Source: Kiloniellaceae bacterium (GTDB lineage: Bacteria; Pseudomonadota; Alphaproteobacteria; Kiloniellales; Kiloniellaceae). Taken from it: DNA of 64,000 bases. Below the pieces are notes generated by a model, which was not told the origin of the DNA, made no database searches, and saw nothing but the letters and a program-made list of their open reading frames with translations. Positions 34,342 through 43,133 of this stretch are shown here, piece after piece (the stretch's first letter is position 1; each line of letters starts with the position of its first letter). Location of the stretch: the NCBI GenBank assembly GCA_021776195.1, contig JAJFGK010000003.1, positions 7,249 through 71,248 of the forward strand, written 5' to 3'. The translations under genes and the position numbers were made by a program.

Positions 34342-37300
34342 ATGGCCGTTGCAGAAGCCCTACAAGCCGACGATCGTAACGAAGAGCCGGGAAAACTCCG
34401 CAAGTGGAAACAAAGAGCCTGCCGGCTGCTGAAAATCTCAGAGCCGGCCGAACGACCGGCGCTGGACCCGGAGCGCGCGATCGAAGGGCCCGAACCGGTC
34501 GCGGCCGGCGAGCCTGACGTAAAAGCGAGCAAGAACGAGGCCGAGTTCGACAAGATCCGCGAGAAGCTCGACCGCAAGATAGCGACCCTGGGCGCCCAGC
34601 CCGCCTGCCGGGACAAAGCCTCCGCCTTGAACAACGTGCTCGAGCGCGCGACTGAACAAAGAGAGGGGGACGATGCCGAGGCGGCCTTGAGAACCATCAA
34701 GGACCTCTACAGTCTGGCCAAGGATTACATCAAAGAACACGAATCCGGATTGGAAAAGGACTACAAGGACCTGCGCGGTCGGGTCGACAAGCGCATCACT
34801 AAGGTCTTCAAGAAAAAGCAAAACCGGAAAACGGCCCCGCGCGATCGGATCGTCGAGCTGTGGAAAGTCAGCGACAAGACGGTCAAGCGGCCGTCCCTCG
34901 ACCTCGGCTTCGGGCGCATTCCCGACTACCCCGCCGGGGTTGCTCTGCTGGAAGAGCTGGACGATCTTCTCAAGCCCTATCTCGGCGAGGAGCCGGAAGG
35001 CCGAGAAGAGCCGGTGGCCGCGCCCCAAGGCGAAGCATCGCAGGAGGATTTTCTGCAGTCCGCCGTCGCGGTCAAGACGGCCGAGGTCGAGCAGCTCTTC
35101 GAGTCGCTCTTTGCCCCGCCCGCTCAGGCGCAAGACGCCATATCGCCCCTGCAACGGGACCTGCATCAGGACATGGCAAACAGCGCCAAGGCGCAGGAAG
35201 CGCAGGCGCTCAAGCAGCAGATCGAGAACGCGGATCCGAACGACCCGCAAGGCCTGGTACAACTGCTGGAGCAGCTCGACAACAAGCTCACCGAACTGCG
35301 CGACGAAAACTGCCAGCGCGTTCGCGCCTCGGCCGACGAGGACCGCGATACGGTAGCCACCGCGTTCGAGCAAATCGGCGTGGACCAGTACTTCGATACC
35401 TTCCTCGATACCCGTAACTTCGATCCCAACGCAAAAGGCGAGGGCGCCCCCCTGCCCTCGGAGCAATTGATCGCGGTGCAGGAAGCCGTCGCACGGGTCT
35501 CGGCCCGAGCCGACGCGCTCAAGGCCAACGGCGGGAGCCTGGACGACCTGGTCGCCGTCTGGGACGCGGTGCCGGCTCAGTTCCGACCCGACGAGGTGAT
35601 CGAGGAACTGCGGCCCTATTTCCTGGCGCAGAAGGCGATCAAGGACGAGTCGGCGGAAAGCCGGGCCGAGTCGGTCGCTCGGTTCAAGCACAAGGGCATT
35701 GCCGCCTGTATCGACGGTCTTGGCGCCGTTGCCGGAGGCTTTTCCTCGATTCTCGGCGATAATGCCTACGAAAAGGCCACCGGCGGGTTCGAGTCCGGAG
35801 TCGAGAACGCGGCGGAACGGCTGAGCGGCTTGGAAGAGGCAGCCGGCGTGGACCTGAATGCGACCGAGGCGGAGGGGTTCTCCGAGGACGCCCACGACAA
35901 CATCGAAAACAACGACGTCCAGGAATGGTTCGAGGAGCGGGAAGAGGGCTTCAAGGCCTGGGCCCATGCCTGCACGACACTGCAGTCACTGACGGTCACC
36001 ACGACCATGGGTATGGAGAAGTTCAACAAGAACGCCGCCCTCGGGGACCCGGTCGAGCGCAACAATCCGGAAGCCCTGCTGCAGGCCAAGCGCGCCAAGT
36101 CCGTCCGTCTGAAGGCCGCCAACCATCTTGAGACCGGGCGCAAGCTGGTCTCCCAGGTGATCCAACACGCGAAGCTCGCCATTGCGGATCCCATGATCGG
36201 CGGCCTCCTGACCATGGCCCAGGGCTTCCTCCAGTTGATCAAAGCCTTCGAGCAGGCCTTGAAGGCACTGGAAGCAACAGAGCGCGAGCTCGCAATTCTG
36301 ACGACCCAGGCCCGGACCGACCGCACCGGTGCGGTCAATCAGTCGGCAGAGGCGATGCGCGCGGCCCTGACCCAGCAGAAGGTGCGGGCCGACCGCAATC
36401 GGAAGGCCTTTACCGCCGTGGGCGCCGGCAGGCTGCTGCGCGGCGGCGGCCAGACCTTGGCTGGCGCCACCAAGGGCGAGCCGGTGACGGGGGCGATCGG
36501 CGTCACGGCCATGGTGGCCGGAGTTGGCATCGAGGGCACAGGTCGCGTGCTGCAGGCTCGGGCCGAACTCAAAAACTATAAGACCAACAAGGCCGAAGAG
36601 AAGAACTGCAAGGCATTGCTCCAGCAGGCCGCGGCCGGCGATCCCGAGGCCAAGCAGCAACTGATGCGCGACAGCTCCTTCTACGCCGCCATGTATCTGG
36701 CCATCGCCGCCAAAGAACACGACCCGGAAGCGCTGCGCGTGCTCGGCGACATGGACTTCGACGAACAGGAAATCGAAGAGAACAACGCCTACATCCTGCG
36801 CAAGGCCATGCTCTGGGCCGCCGACAAGGACGATCGTCCCTCGGACCGGCCAGGCATGGTAGGCCTGGCCAAGAGGGGGGCGAAGAAGGCCGGCAACGCG
36901 GTGGTCGATGCCCACATCGAAGTAAACGACATAATATCGCGACGCAATCGGACCCATGATCGTATTGTCGTCGAGGAGTACCCAGCGCAGTTCACGCTAC
37001 AGAACTGGAAAGACACGAAGGCCGCCGCCTATGCCGACGGCGTGAAGGAAAAGAGCACGGGGATCCAGAAACGTCTCGAGGCCTACGAGAAGCGCATCGG
37101 AAAACTGCGTAAGAAGAAAGGCGGCCTTGACGGCGAGAAGGCCCAGGAGTGTCTCGACCTGATCGACAGCATCTTCCACCGCTTCGGCAAGATGAAGCCG
37201 GAATGGATCTCGCCCCGGCCCGACGGTGTGGCGCCCACCGGTTTTGCCCAGTACACCCAGGACATGCGGGACCTGGCCCAGGCGGAACGCCGCGATCTGC

Positions 37301-38430
37301 TGAACCTCTGCAGTGTCTTCGCGGAAGACGACGGACCGCCGCCCTTCTTCGTCATGGCCGACTTGAACGCCAACAGTTTCACGCAGAGCTGCAAGGACGC
37401 GGCGGCGGCTGGCGTGGTCTTCAACAGCTCGGTGAAGGACGCCTCCAAGGCCCTGAAGGCCCTGGAGAAGGCCAAGGCGGCCCTGGACGCCGACGAGACC
37501 AGCGAGACGGTTCGCGCCGCGATCACGGCCGCCGAAGAGGTGCAACTGGCGATGTCGGGGCTAGCCCCCCAGAACAAGAACTTCCCCGGTATCGATTCCG
37601 CGTTCCTACGCTACAGCCAGGACATGGCCAAACTGGCGATGGAGGAGATCCTCCGTTGCGACGAGATCGCCGAGACCAAGCGCCAGGCCTTCACCGTGTC
37701 GGCCCGCGAGTTGAGCTTCGAGTCCATCATCGATCACCACAAGCAGGCGCGGGACGACTGCTGGCTCGAGGAACAGATGCCGGGAGAAACCACGACCGCC
37801 CTGCGTGACGCTTGCGACAATCGGGTGGCCGCCAACGAGGCCATGAGCGACGAAGAGCTTGCGGGCCATGCCGGGCTGGCAACCTACTGGGACGACCGGG
37901 CCCTGAAGCTGATGGCGTTCGGCCGTGCCCTGCGGTCCTACCGTAAGGCCTGCCTCGACCACAAACCCTGGCGCGACTATCTCTTGGACATCTGCAAGCT
38001 GGCCGACCAGGAAGCGGTCGAGGCCGATCGCAAGAAACAGATCTGCCTGGGCGCCGCCGAGGGGGAGAGCGCCGCCACGTCGGGCCGTATCGGCCCCAAG
38101 ACCCTGACCCTGACCGACTGGTCCTATGCGGCGGCCGAGACCCAGACCCGGGGCCTGGAGATCTATCGGTCATCCAACATCACCCAAGCGTTCAAGAACT
38201 ACGAGAAGGCACCGGATCTGCCCGACCCCGAGGACCGGGAGGACGACCGCAAGCGGACCCGGAAGATCATCGACAAACGACTCAAGGCCCTGCATAGCCT
38301 CGATGTCTTGCTGCCCAAGGCGCGTGAAAAGTCGGAGGACAGCGCCGTGGCGGCCTATCTGTCGGGTCTCTGCCGTGCGGTGACCGACGAACAGATGGAA
38401 CTGGAGCAGTTGAGAAGCGATCTCGGCTAG
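34342..38430 (+). CDS. Giant unrecognised helical protein, 1362 aa (second of a pair)
   Basis: The 1362-residue protein starts MAVAEALQADDRNEEPGKLRKWKQ, with no signal peptide, and is highly charged and helical. Regions seen are a Lys/Glu-rich start (1-200), an Ala/Gln-rich coil (240-330), a central amphipathic region (440-640) and a Gly/Ala/Val-rich hydrophobic stretch near 690-740 (LLRGGGQTLAGATKGEPV, then GAIGVTAMVAGVGIEGTGRV). An internal duplication is visible: FAQYTQDMRDLAQAE at about 970 and FLRYSQDMAKLAMEE at about 1090, 120 residues apart. The hydrophobic glycine zone recalls membrane-inserting segments of secreted toxins, but this is analogy only. Function is unknown. It may be an effector, a scaffold or a structural filament protein. 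Confidence 0.85.
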   Translation: MAVAEALQADDRNEEPGKLRKWKQRACRLLKISEPAERPALDPERAIEGPEPVAAGEPDVKASKNEAEFDKIREKLDRKIATLGAQPACRDKASALNNVLERATEQREGDDAEAALRTIKDLYSLAKDYIKEHESGLEKDYKDLRGRVDKRITKVFKKKQNRKTAPRDRIVELWKVSDKTVKRPSLDLGFGRIPDYPAGVALLEELDDLLKPYLGEEPEGREEPVAAPQGEASQEDFLQSAVAVKTAEVEQLFESLFAPPAQAQDAISPLQRDLHQDMANSAKAQEAQALKQQIENADPNDPQGLVQLLEQLDNKLTELRDENCQRVRASADEDRDTVATAFEQIGVDQYFDTFLDTRNFDPNAKGEGAPLPSEQLIAVQEAVARVSARADALKANGGSLDDLVAVWDAVPAQFRPDEVIEELRPYFLAQKAIKDESAESRAESVARFKHKGIAACIDGLGAVAGGFSSILGDNAYEKATGGFESGVENAAERLSGLEEAAGVDLNATEAEGFSEDAHDNIENNDVQEWFEEREEGFKAWAHACTTLQSLTVTTTMGMEKFNKNAALGDPVERNNPEALLQAKRAKSVRLKAANHLETGRKLVSQVIQHAKLAIADPMIGGLLTMAQGFLQLIKAFEQALKALEATERELAILTTQARTDRTGAVNQSAEAMRAALTQQKVRADRNRKAFTAVGAGRLLRGGGQTLAGATKGEPVTGAIGVTAMVAGVGIEGTGRVLQARAELKNYKTNKAEEKNCKALLQQAAAGDPEAKQQLMRDSSFYAAMYLAIAAKEHDPEALRVLGDMDFDEQEIEENNAYILRKAMLWAADKDDRPSDRPGMVGLAKRGAKKAGNAVVDAHIEVNDIISRRNRTHDRIVVEEYPAQFTLQNWKDTKAAAYADGVKEKSTGIQKRLEAYEKRIGKLRKKKGGLDGEKAQECLDLIDSIFHRFGKMKPEWISPRPDGVAPTGFAQYTQDMRDLAQAERRDLLNLCSVFAEDDGPPPFFVMADLNANSFTQSCKDAAAAGVVFNSSVKDASKALKALEKAKAALDADETSETVRAAITAAEEVQLAMSGLAPQNKNFPGIDSAFLRYSQDMAKLAMEEILRCDEIAETKRQAFTVSARELSFESIIDHHKQARDDCWLEEQMPGETTTALRDACDNRVAANEAMSDEELAGHAGLATYWDDRALKLMAFGRALRSYRKACLDHKPWRDYLLDICKLADQEAVEADRKKQICLGAAEGESAATSGRIGPKTLTLTDWSYAAAETQTRGLEIYRSSNITQAFKNYEKAPDLPDPEDREDDRKRTRKIIDKRLKALHSLDVLLPKAREKSEDSAVAAYLSGLCRAVTDEQMELEQLRSDLG

Positions 38431-38576
38431 TTTGCGCGCAAAGCGGGTCATCTCTTTGAACTCGCTCGGAGATTCCGGGTCTCCGTGCCAGGTTAAGGCT
38501 CGCTTTACCGACTTCGGGCAGACTATGGGCGGGGCAGGAACGCCCCTGCCCCTTAGGCTGGCCGGATTTTCCGCCC

Positions 38577-40235
38577 ATGTTCGACAAGGCCCCAAGCTTG
38601 AACGGCGAGATTTCGTCGATCACCGGCGAGTTTCTCGACCGCGGGGACGAACAACGCTTCCTGACCGCTCACTGGTCCGAACTGTCGCGCCAGTTCCAGC
38701 TTACCCTGGCTCTGGGCTGTCTTTTCCTCGGGCTGTCCCTGGTCATCGACCATCTGTCCGGCGGCAACGAGGCGGCGAGCGTCACCCTGGTCATCGCCAA
38801 GTTCGTGACCATGGCCCTGGCGGCCCTGGCCATCGCCCTGGCCGGCACCAGCGACAAACGCGGCTTGCTCGACACCACCATGATCCTGATCGCCGTGAGC
38901 CTGGCCGTCTCCAATGTCGCCCAGCTTATCGCCGGAGAGACCGCCTGGCAGACCCTGTCACTCGCCTTGGTGCTGCAGATTCTTTTCATTTCCCTGCTGG
39001 TGACATCGCGTTTTGCGGTCCGGGCCGGCGTCTGCGCGATCCTGCTCGGCGCCTTTCTGGGGACGCTCCTGATCGTCGAGGCCCCGGCGGAGGCGCCCGA
39101 GACGATGGTCATCCAGGTCTGCTTTTGCCTGCTCTGCCTGGAATGCACCCGCCGGGTCAACCGCTCGCAGCGGGCTGGGTTCATCGGCGAGGCGGCGCTG
39201 TCCAAGTCGCGCTTCGCCCACGAGCACTCGGAGCTGCGCGCCTTGGCGCAGAGCGGCCCGGCCGCCGGCACCCATCTCGACGACGACCATCGCGAGGCCG
39301 AGTTAAGGGCCCTGCGCCAGGCCCGGCAGCAAAGCGCGGCGCTTGTCAGGGCGGTGTTCGATGCCGTGGCCGAGGGGCTCTGCACCTTCGACCAGGAGCT
39401 TCGCCTGACGAGCTGGAATCGCAAGGTCATCGAGCTGCTCGATTATCCCGAAGATCTGCTGCGGCCGGGCTTGCCGCTGGAGGACCTGCTGCGGTTCAAC
39501 GCGGTGCGCGGCGACTTCGGGCCGGGCCGAGCCGACGGCCAGGTCGAGGAGCGCCTGACAAAGTGCCGACTGGTCGGAACCGAAGAAGCCTCGGTGGCAC
39601 GGGACCGTCTCAGCCACAAGGGCATCCAGTTGGAGGTCCGCTATCTCAAGTGTCACGACGCGCCCTTGATCGCGACCATCAGCAACGCGACCGCCGTCCC
39701 GGCAGGCCGGGAATCGGCCGCGGAGTCAACGCTCCACGATAGCCTGACGGGGGCCTACAACCGCACCGCCGTGCAACAGGCCCTGCGGCGGGAGATCAAG
39801 CGATGCCGCCGCAGCAGTCAGGACTTCTGGCTCGCCAAGGTCGACCTCGACGATTTTCACAGCCTCAACCAGTCCCATGGCCGCGACAGCGGCGATCGGG
39901 TTTTGAAGGCAGTGGCCAAGGATCTGGCCCGCGAGCTGCGCGAAATCGACACCCTCGGCCGTCTGGCCAAGGATCAGTTCATCATTCTGTTCAACGGGCT
40001 CGACACCGAGGCCAGCGCCCGTGCCCTGGCCGAAAGACTGAGCGCCCGAGTCGCCGAGTCGCGCGTGATCAATGGCGAAAAGGTGGCTGTGACCGCATCG
40101 ATCGCCATGGCCTGCTATCCCCATGACGGACTCGATCTCGATCAGCTCGAAGCGAACCTCGACAAGACGCTCCATACGGCCAAGGCCAATGGCAAGCAGC
40201 AAATTTTAGTTGCCCAGCGAAGCGATGCTGCCTAG
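38577..40235 (+). CDS. Membrane protein with PAS-like and degenerate GGDEF domains
   Basis: The 552-residue protein has six predicted membrane helices (about residues 40-195), a coiled linker, a PAS-type domain near 255-375 (VFDAVAEGLCTFDQELRLTSWNRKVIELL) and a GGDEF domain near 385-545 (HDSLTGAYNRTAVQQALRREI). The active motif expected as GGDEF reads AKDQF at residues 464-468, so diguanylate cyclase activity is very unlikely. It may bind GTP or c-di-GMP as a sensor or act through protein contacts. It lies 146 bp downstream of the giant helical gene on the same strand. Confidence 0.88.
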   Translation: MFDKAPSLNGEISSITGEFLDRGDEQRFLTAHWSELSRQFQLTLALGCLFLGLSLVIDHLSGGNEAASVTLVIAKFVTMALAALAIALAGTSDKRGLLDTTMILIAVSLAVSNVAQLIAGETAWQTLSLALVLQILFISLLVTSRFAVRAGVCAILLGAFLGTLLIVEAPAEAPETMVIQVCFCLLCLECTRRVNRSQRAGFIGEAALSKSRFAHEHSELRALAQSGPAAGTHLDDDHREAELRALRQARQQSAALVRAVFDAVAEGLCTFDQELRLTSWNRKVIELLDYPEDLLRPGLPLEDLLRFNAVRGDFGPGRADGQVEERLTKCRLVGTEEASVARDRLSHKGIQLEVRYLKCHDAPLIATISNATAVPAGRESAAESTLHDSLTGAYNRTAVQQALRREIKRCRRSSQDFWLAKVDLDDFHSLNQSHGRDSGDRVLKAVAKDLARELREIDTLGRLAKDQFIILFNGLDTEASARALAERLSARVAESRVINGEKVAVTASIAMACYPHDGLDLDQLEANLDKTLHTAKANGKQQILVAQRSDAA

Positions 40236-40430
40236 ACGCGAGGCCCAAACCTCATATTTTCCGCGACTGCGCTGCAACGGGTGATTTAGCTGGGGTCCGC
40301 CGTTGCGCCAAGACCTCCAATCCTGGATCGATTGACGAGTTTCTCGCTAGCCGCTCCGCACCCCACACCGCCAGTGGGGCGCCAAAAGGTTAATCCGGCC
40401 CGCGAATTTTCTGGTTGGGGGAAATCGTGT

Positions 40431-41357
40431 ATGGCGTTAGGTTGGCACGCGATGGGACACCCGATGAAACTCGAATGGCAGTCGGTGGAGGAAATCGAGG
40501 ACGAGTTCGACCTCGGTAGCGTCGGCGACGATCTGCGGGAACTGCGTCGTCAACTCCGCGCCCGGCTGATCGAAGTCCATCCCGACAGAACCGAAGGCGC
40601 CTTCGGATCGGAGGGCGAGGAGTCCGATTTTCATCGCATCAAGTCGGCGATCGAGTTTGTCGACAAGCGCCTCTTGACCTCGATGCCTCAGAAAAACGAT
40701 CAGGCGCTGATGGTCGCCACGCAGTTTTCCGAGGTCATCGCCGAATCGATGAACAGGGCGCGCCAGAAGGACCACGATCTCGAACGGGCCCGCCAACTGC
40801 ATGATCGCCAGCGTCTGACCGCCGCGGAGATCGATTCCGAGGTGCGCAAGAAGTACCGGGTCAACAAGATCACCGCCGGCATCATCGCCGCCTTCTTCTG
40901 CTTTCTGACCCTGGCTCCCGAGACTTTCGAACAAAATCCGGTCTTCCGCTCGCTGAGCGGCGTGGTCGAGAAACTGGATTTCACCCTGGGCGTCCTCTTC
41001 CTCTATCTCTTCATCGCGAGCGCGGCGGCCATCCTCTATCTGGCCTGGGAAGAACAGCGCGAACTCAAGCGCAAGAAAGAATGTCTCAGCGACAAGGGCG
41101 TCGAGCAGATCATCAAATCCAAGGCCTTCGAGGGACGCCTCGGCCCTCTCGGCAAGTTCACCAGGTCCGACCTCATCTGCGCCCTGGAAGACCACAGAAT
41201 TTCGCGCGATCAGAACACCCTGAATGAGATCGCCGGTCTTTTTATCGAGAAGCTGATTCTGCGCGGCGCGGCCAAACGGATCGAAAAGCCGTCGCTGAAC
41301 GAAGTCTATGAGCTGGACTTCGGAATCTATCTGGAGATTAGGCCGGACAAGGTCTAG
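40431..41357 (+). CDS. Membrane-bound J-domain-like protein
   Basis: ATG at 40431 follows GGGGGA at eight bases; the product is 308 residues. Near the N-terminus, LRELRRQLRARLIEVHPDRT carries the HPD tripeptide (H50-P51-D52) between two helices, the hallmark of J-domains that stimulate DnaK ATPase. Two membrane helices lie at about 147-165 and 184-205, and a cytoplasmic C-terminal domain follows (FTRSDLICALEDHRISRDQNT). The rest of the DnaJ architecture (Gly/Phe, zinc fingers) is absent. It is a membrane-anchored co-chaperone or a divergent J-like fold; the client is unknown. It converges with the Sel1 gene. Confidence 0.75.
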   Translation: MALGWHAMGHPMKLEWQSVEEIEDEFDLGSVGDDLRELRRQLRARLIEVHPDRTEGAFGSEGEESDFHRIKSAIEFVDKRLLTSMPQKNDQALMVATQFSEVIAESMNRARQKDHDLERARQLHDRQRLTAAEIDSEVRKKYRVNKITAGIIAAFFCFLTLAPETFEQNPVFRSLSGVVEKLDFTLGVLFLYLFIASAAAILYLAWEEQRELKRKKECLSDKGVEQIIKSKAFEGRLGPLGKFTRSDLICALEDHRISRDQNTLNEIAGLFIEKLILRGAAKRIEKPSLNEVYELDFGIYLEIRPDKV

Positions 41358-41369
41358 GTCCTGTGGACT

Positions 41370-42011
41370 CTAGGGCGCCAGCGCACCGCTTTGGCGCGCG
41401 AGGCTGGACCGGGGGTCGGGCTCAAGCTCGGATGTCGTCTTCAACTGCTCGAAATAGACGACCAGTTCGCCGGCCTTGCGCGGGAACTTGACCGCGATCT
41501 CGCTCCACAATAGGTCCATGTTTTCCTTCACGTGCGTTGCGCCGCGCAGCAAGGCATGACCGTACCAGCGATAGGCTTCCACGGGATCGCGTCTGACCCC
41601 GAGACCGCGGCCGTAGAGAAATCCAAGGACTTCCATTGCTTGCGGGTCCTGGGCATCGCGCGCGCGCCTGACGATAAAGGCGACGTCGTTCTTGGTGAAG
41701 CCCTGCGGATCGGGATCCTGCATCATCTTCAGCCAGCGCGCGTCGTCCACGCTGTAGTGCGGGCCGAAGACCTCGTCGAGTGGCGCTTCATAGACCTTCT
41801 CGGTGTCGTCTTTCCTTTGGCACCAATCGGGCGCGCGGCTGGCATGGGCACAAGCGTAGGCCCGCATGACCGGCGACGAATCACGCCACAGGCCGTGAGA
41901 CCAGGGCGACTTTTCGGCGGGCTCCTCGGCCCCGGCCGCGGCGGCCGAGAAGATTAGAAAGGCGAGCGCGACGCGGAAATGACCGCGCCGCCGTGGCGGC
42001 AGACTGTTCAA
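41370..42011 (-). CDS. Secreted Sel1-repeat protein
   Basis: The 213-residue protein has a signal peptide (RGHFRVALAFLIFSAAAAGAEE). One clear Sel1-like repeat is PQAMEVLGFLYGRGLGVRRDPVEAYRWYGHALLRGA, near residues 117-152. Two cysteines (ACAH and DWCQR) may form a disulfide in the periplasm. Sel1 repeats are protein-interaction helices. It overlaps the upstream 106-aa gene by four bases (ATGA), so both are likely made together. Confidence 0.85.
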   Translation of the reverse strand: MNSLPPRRRGHFRVALAFLIFSAAAAGAEEPAEKSPWSHGLWRDSSPVMRAYACAHASRAPDWCQRKDDTEKVYEAPLDEVFGPHYSVDDARWLKMMQDPDPQGFTKNDVAFIVRRARDAQDPQAMEVLGFLYGRGLGVRRDPVEAYRWYGHALLRGATHVKENMDLLWSEIAVKFPRKAGELVVYFEQLKTTSELEPDPRSSLARQSGALAP

Positions 42012-42328
42012 GCGTAACTCGCGAGCGGTTGCGCGCTGCCGCCGGCCATGTTCGGCAGGACGCTCAAAACCTCGTCGATCAGTTGGCCCTGGGCAATCGG
42101 CCGGAACTCGCCATCGAGCACATAGTACCAGCCCTGCGACTTGCCAAAGATCCAGACCGGATACTCGGACTCGAGGTCGAGCAGCGCGACGATCTCATCG
42201 CCCTCCGGTGTCTCCAAGCGGACGCAGGAACCGGCGATACCGCGTTGGACCATCGCCTCGCCGGACTCCATGAAGACGGCTAGATCCGCCCTCGTCAAAC
42301 TCTTGTGGCCAATCGGCACAACCCCCAT
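42008..42328 (-). CDS. Small protein of unknown function, 106 aa
   Basis: ATG at 42328 has GGGAGA six bases upstream, better than the ATG at 42418. I do not recognise the family. The sequence has a mixed alpha/beta look (SCVRLETPEGDEIVALLDLESEYPVWIFG). Tryptophans in SQGWYYVLDGEF suggest a small folded ligand or partner-binding domain. It is translationally coupled to the Sel1 gene. Confidence 0.7.
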   Translation of the reverse strand: MGVVPIGHKSLTRADLAVFMESGEAMVQRGIAGSCVRLETPEGDEIVALLDLESEYPVWIFGKSQGWYYVLDGEFRPIAQGQLIDEVLSVLPNMAGGSAQPLASYA

Positions 42329-42610
42329 GGGTTCTCTCCCAATAGATCCCTCGGCCGATGAGCCGAGCGGACCCATAAGGTTCCACGTAATGGTAATCAG
42401 AAGGTAAAGACGGGCCATGACCGGAATGAGTCGATCCGGGGGCGGGTCACCGGTGGCGGCTCGTTGAAACTGGACAACATCGATTGAAATAAATGAGTAA
42501 AATCATTATATTATGAGAATATCCTTTGAAAGCCAGGTGCCATGGACCTGGATTGCGACCGAACACTACCGCCTTGGTTGAGATAACTTTTTCTCACCGA
42601 ATTGAGTGGC
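42329..42610. other. AT-rich intergenic region with terminator-like hairpin
   Basis: This 282-bp gap lies between fliN and the 106-aa gene, both on the minus strand. A hairpin CCAGGT-N7-ACCTGG at 42533-42551 could end the fliN transcript, though only a short CTTTC follows it. Around 42485-42525 an AT-rich stretch may hold a promoter for the downstream gene pair. Confidence 0.4.
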
Positions 42611-43084
42611 TTAGCCTTCTTTGGCGACAATTTCGGTGATTTCCACGGCAATACGATCCTCAACGACAACGATTTCCCCGCGCGCCACAAGCAGATCGTT
42701 GATCCGTAACTCGATCTTGTCGCCAATCCGCCTGTCCAGTTCGACCACCGCGCCACGGCCCATTCGCAACAGCTGACTGACCGGCATCTGAGAGGTGCCG
42801 AGAATGGCATAGGCGTCGACCTCGACCTGATGCATCGCCAGACCATCGTGCGCGCCCGCCAGCGCTGCCCCAACGACATCTCCCACGGCGGCATCGCCAG
42901 CGCCCCCGCCCCCGCCCCCGCCGCCGTCACCGGGCTCATCCCCGTCCTCGCCTTCGGCGGCCATCGCCTCCCACTCGGCGAGCATATCGGCCTCGGACTG
43001 CTCTTCGCCTTCGGGCGCGGGGGACTCACCGCCGGCCGGCTTGTCGCCGCCGTCGGGATTCTCGTCGTCGGGGTCAGGTATCAC
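42611..43084 (-). CDS. fliN: FliN-like flagellar motor switch protein, orphan
   Basis: The 157-residue protein ends in a SpoA/FliN C-terminal domain: AILGTSQMPVSQLLRMGRGAVVELDRRIGDKIELRINDLLVARGEIVVVEDRIAVEITEIV. The N-terminal half is acidic and Gly-rich with a run of Gly near 55-62, and contains SEADMLAEWEAMAAE. FliN forms the C-ring that sets the direction of flagellar rotation. No other flagellar gene is in the window, so it is either a displaced fliN or a SpoA-domain protein for another machine. An overlapping frame at 42511-43029 is a shadow. Confidence 0.85.
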   Translation of the reverse strand: MIPDPDDENPDGGDKPAGGESPAPEGEEQSEADMLAEWEAMAAEGEDGDEPGDGGGGGGGGAGDAAVGDVVGAALAGAHDGLAMHQVEVDAYAILGTSQMPVSQLLRMGRGAVVELDRRIGDKIELRINDLLVARGEIVVVEDRIAVEITEIVAKEG

Positions 43085-43133
43085 GGGTCTGTCCTGTTAT
43101 GTCGTGCGCGACGTGACTGGCTGGCACCGCCCC

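Noticed and set aside
42511..43029. 172-residue alternative frame over fliN
   Set aside because: It lacks family similarity; the overlapping 42611-43084 frame has the complete SpoA/FliN domain.
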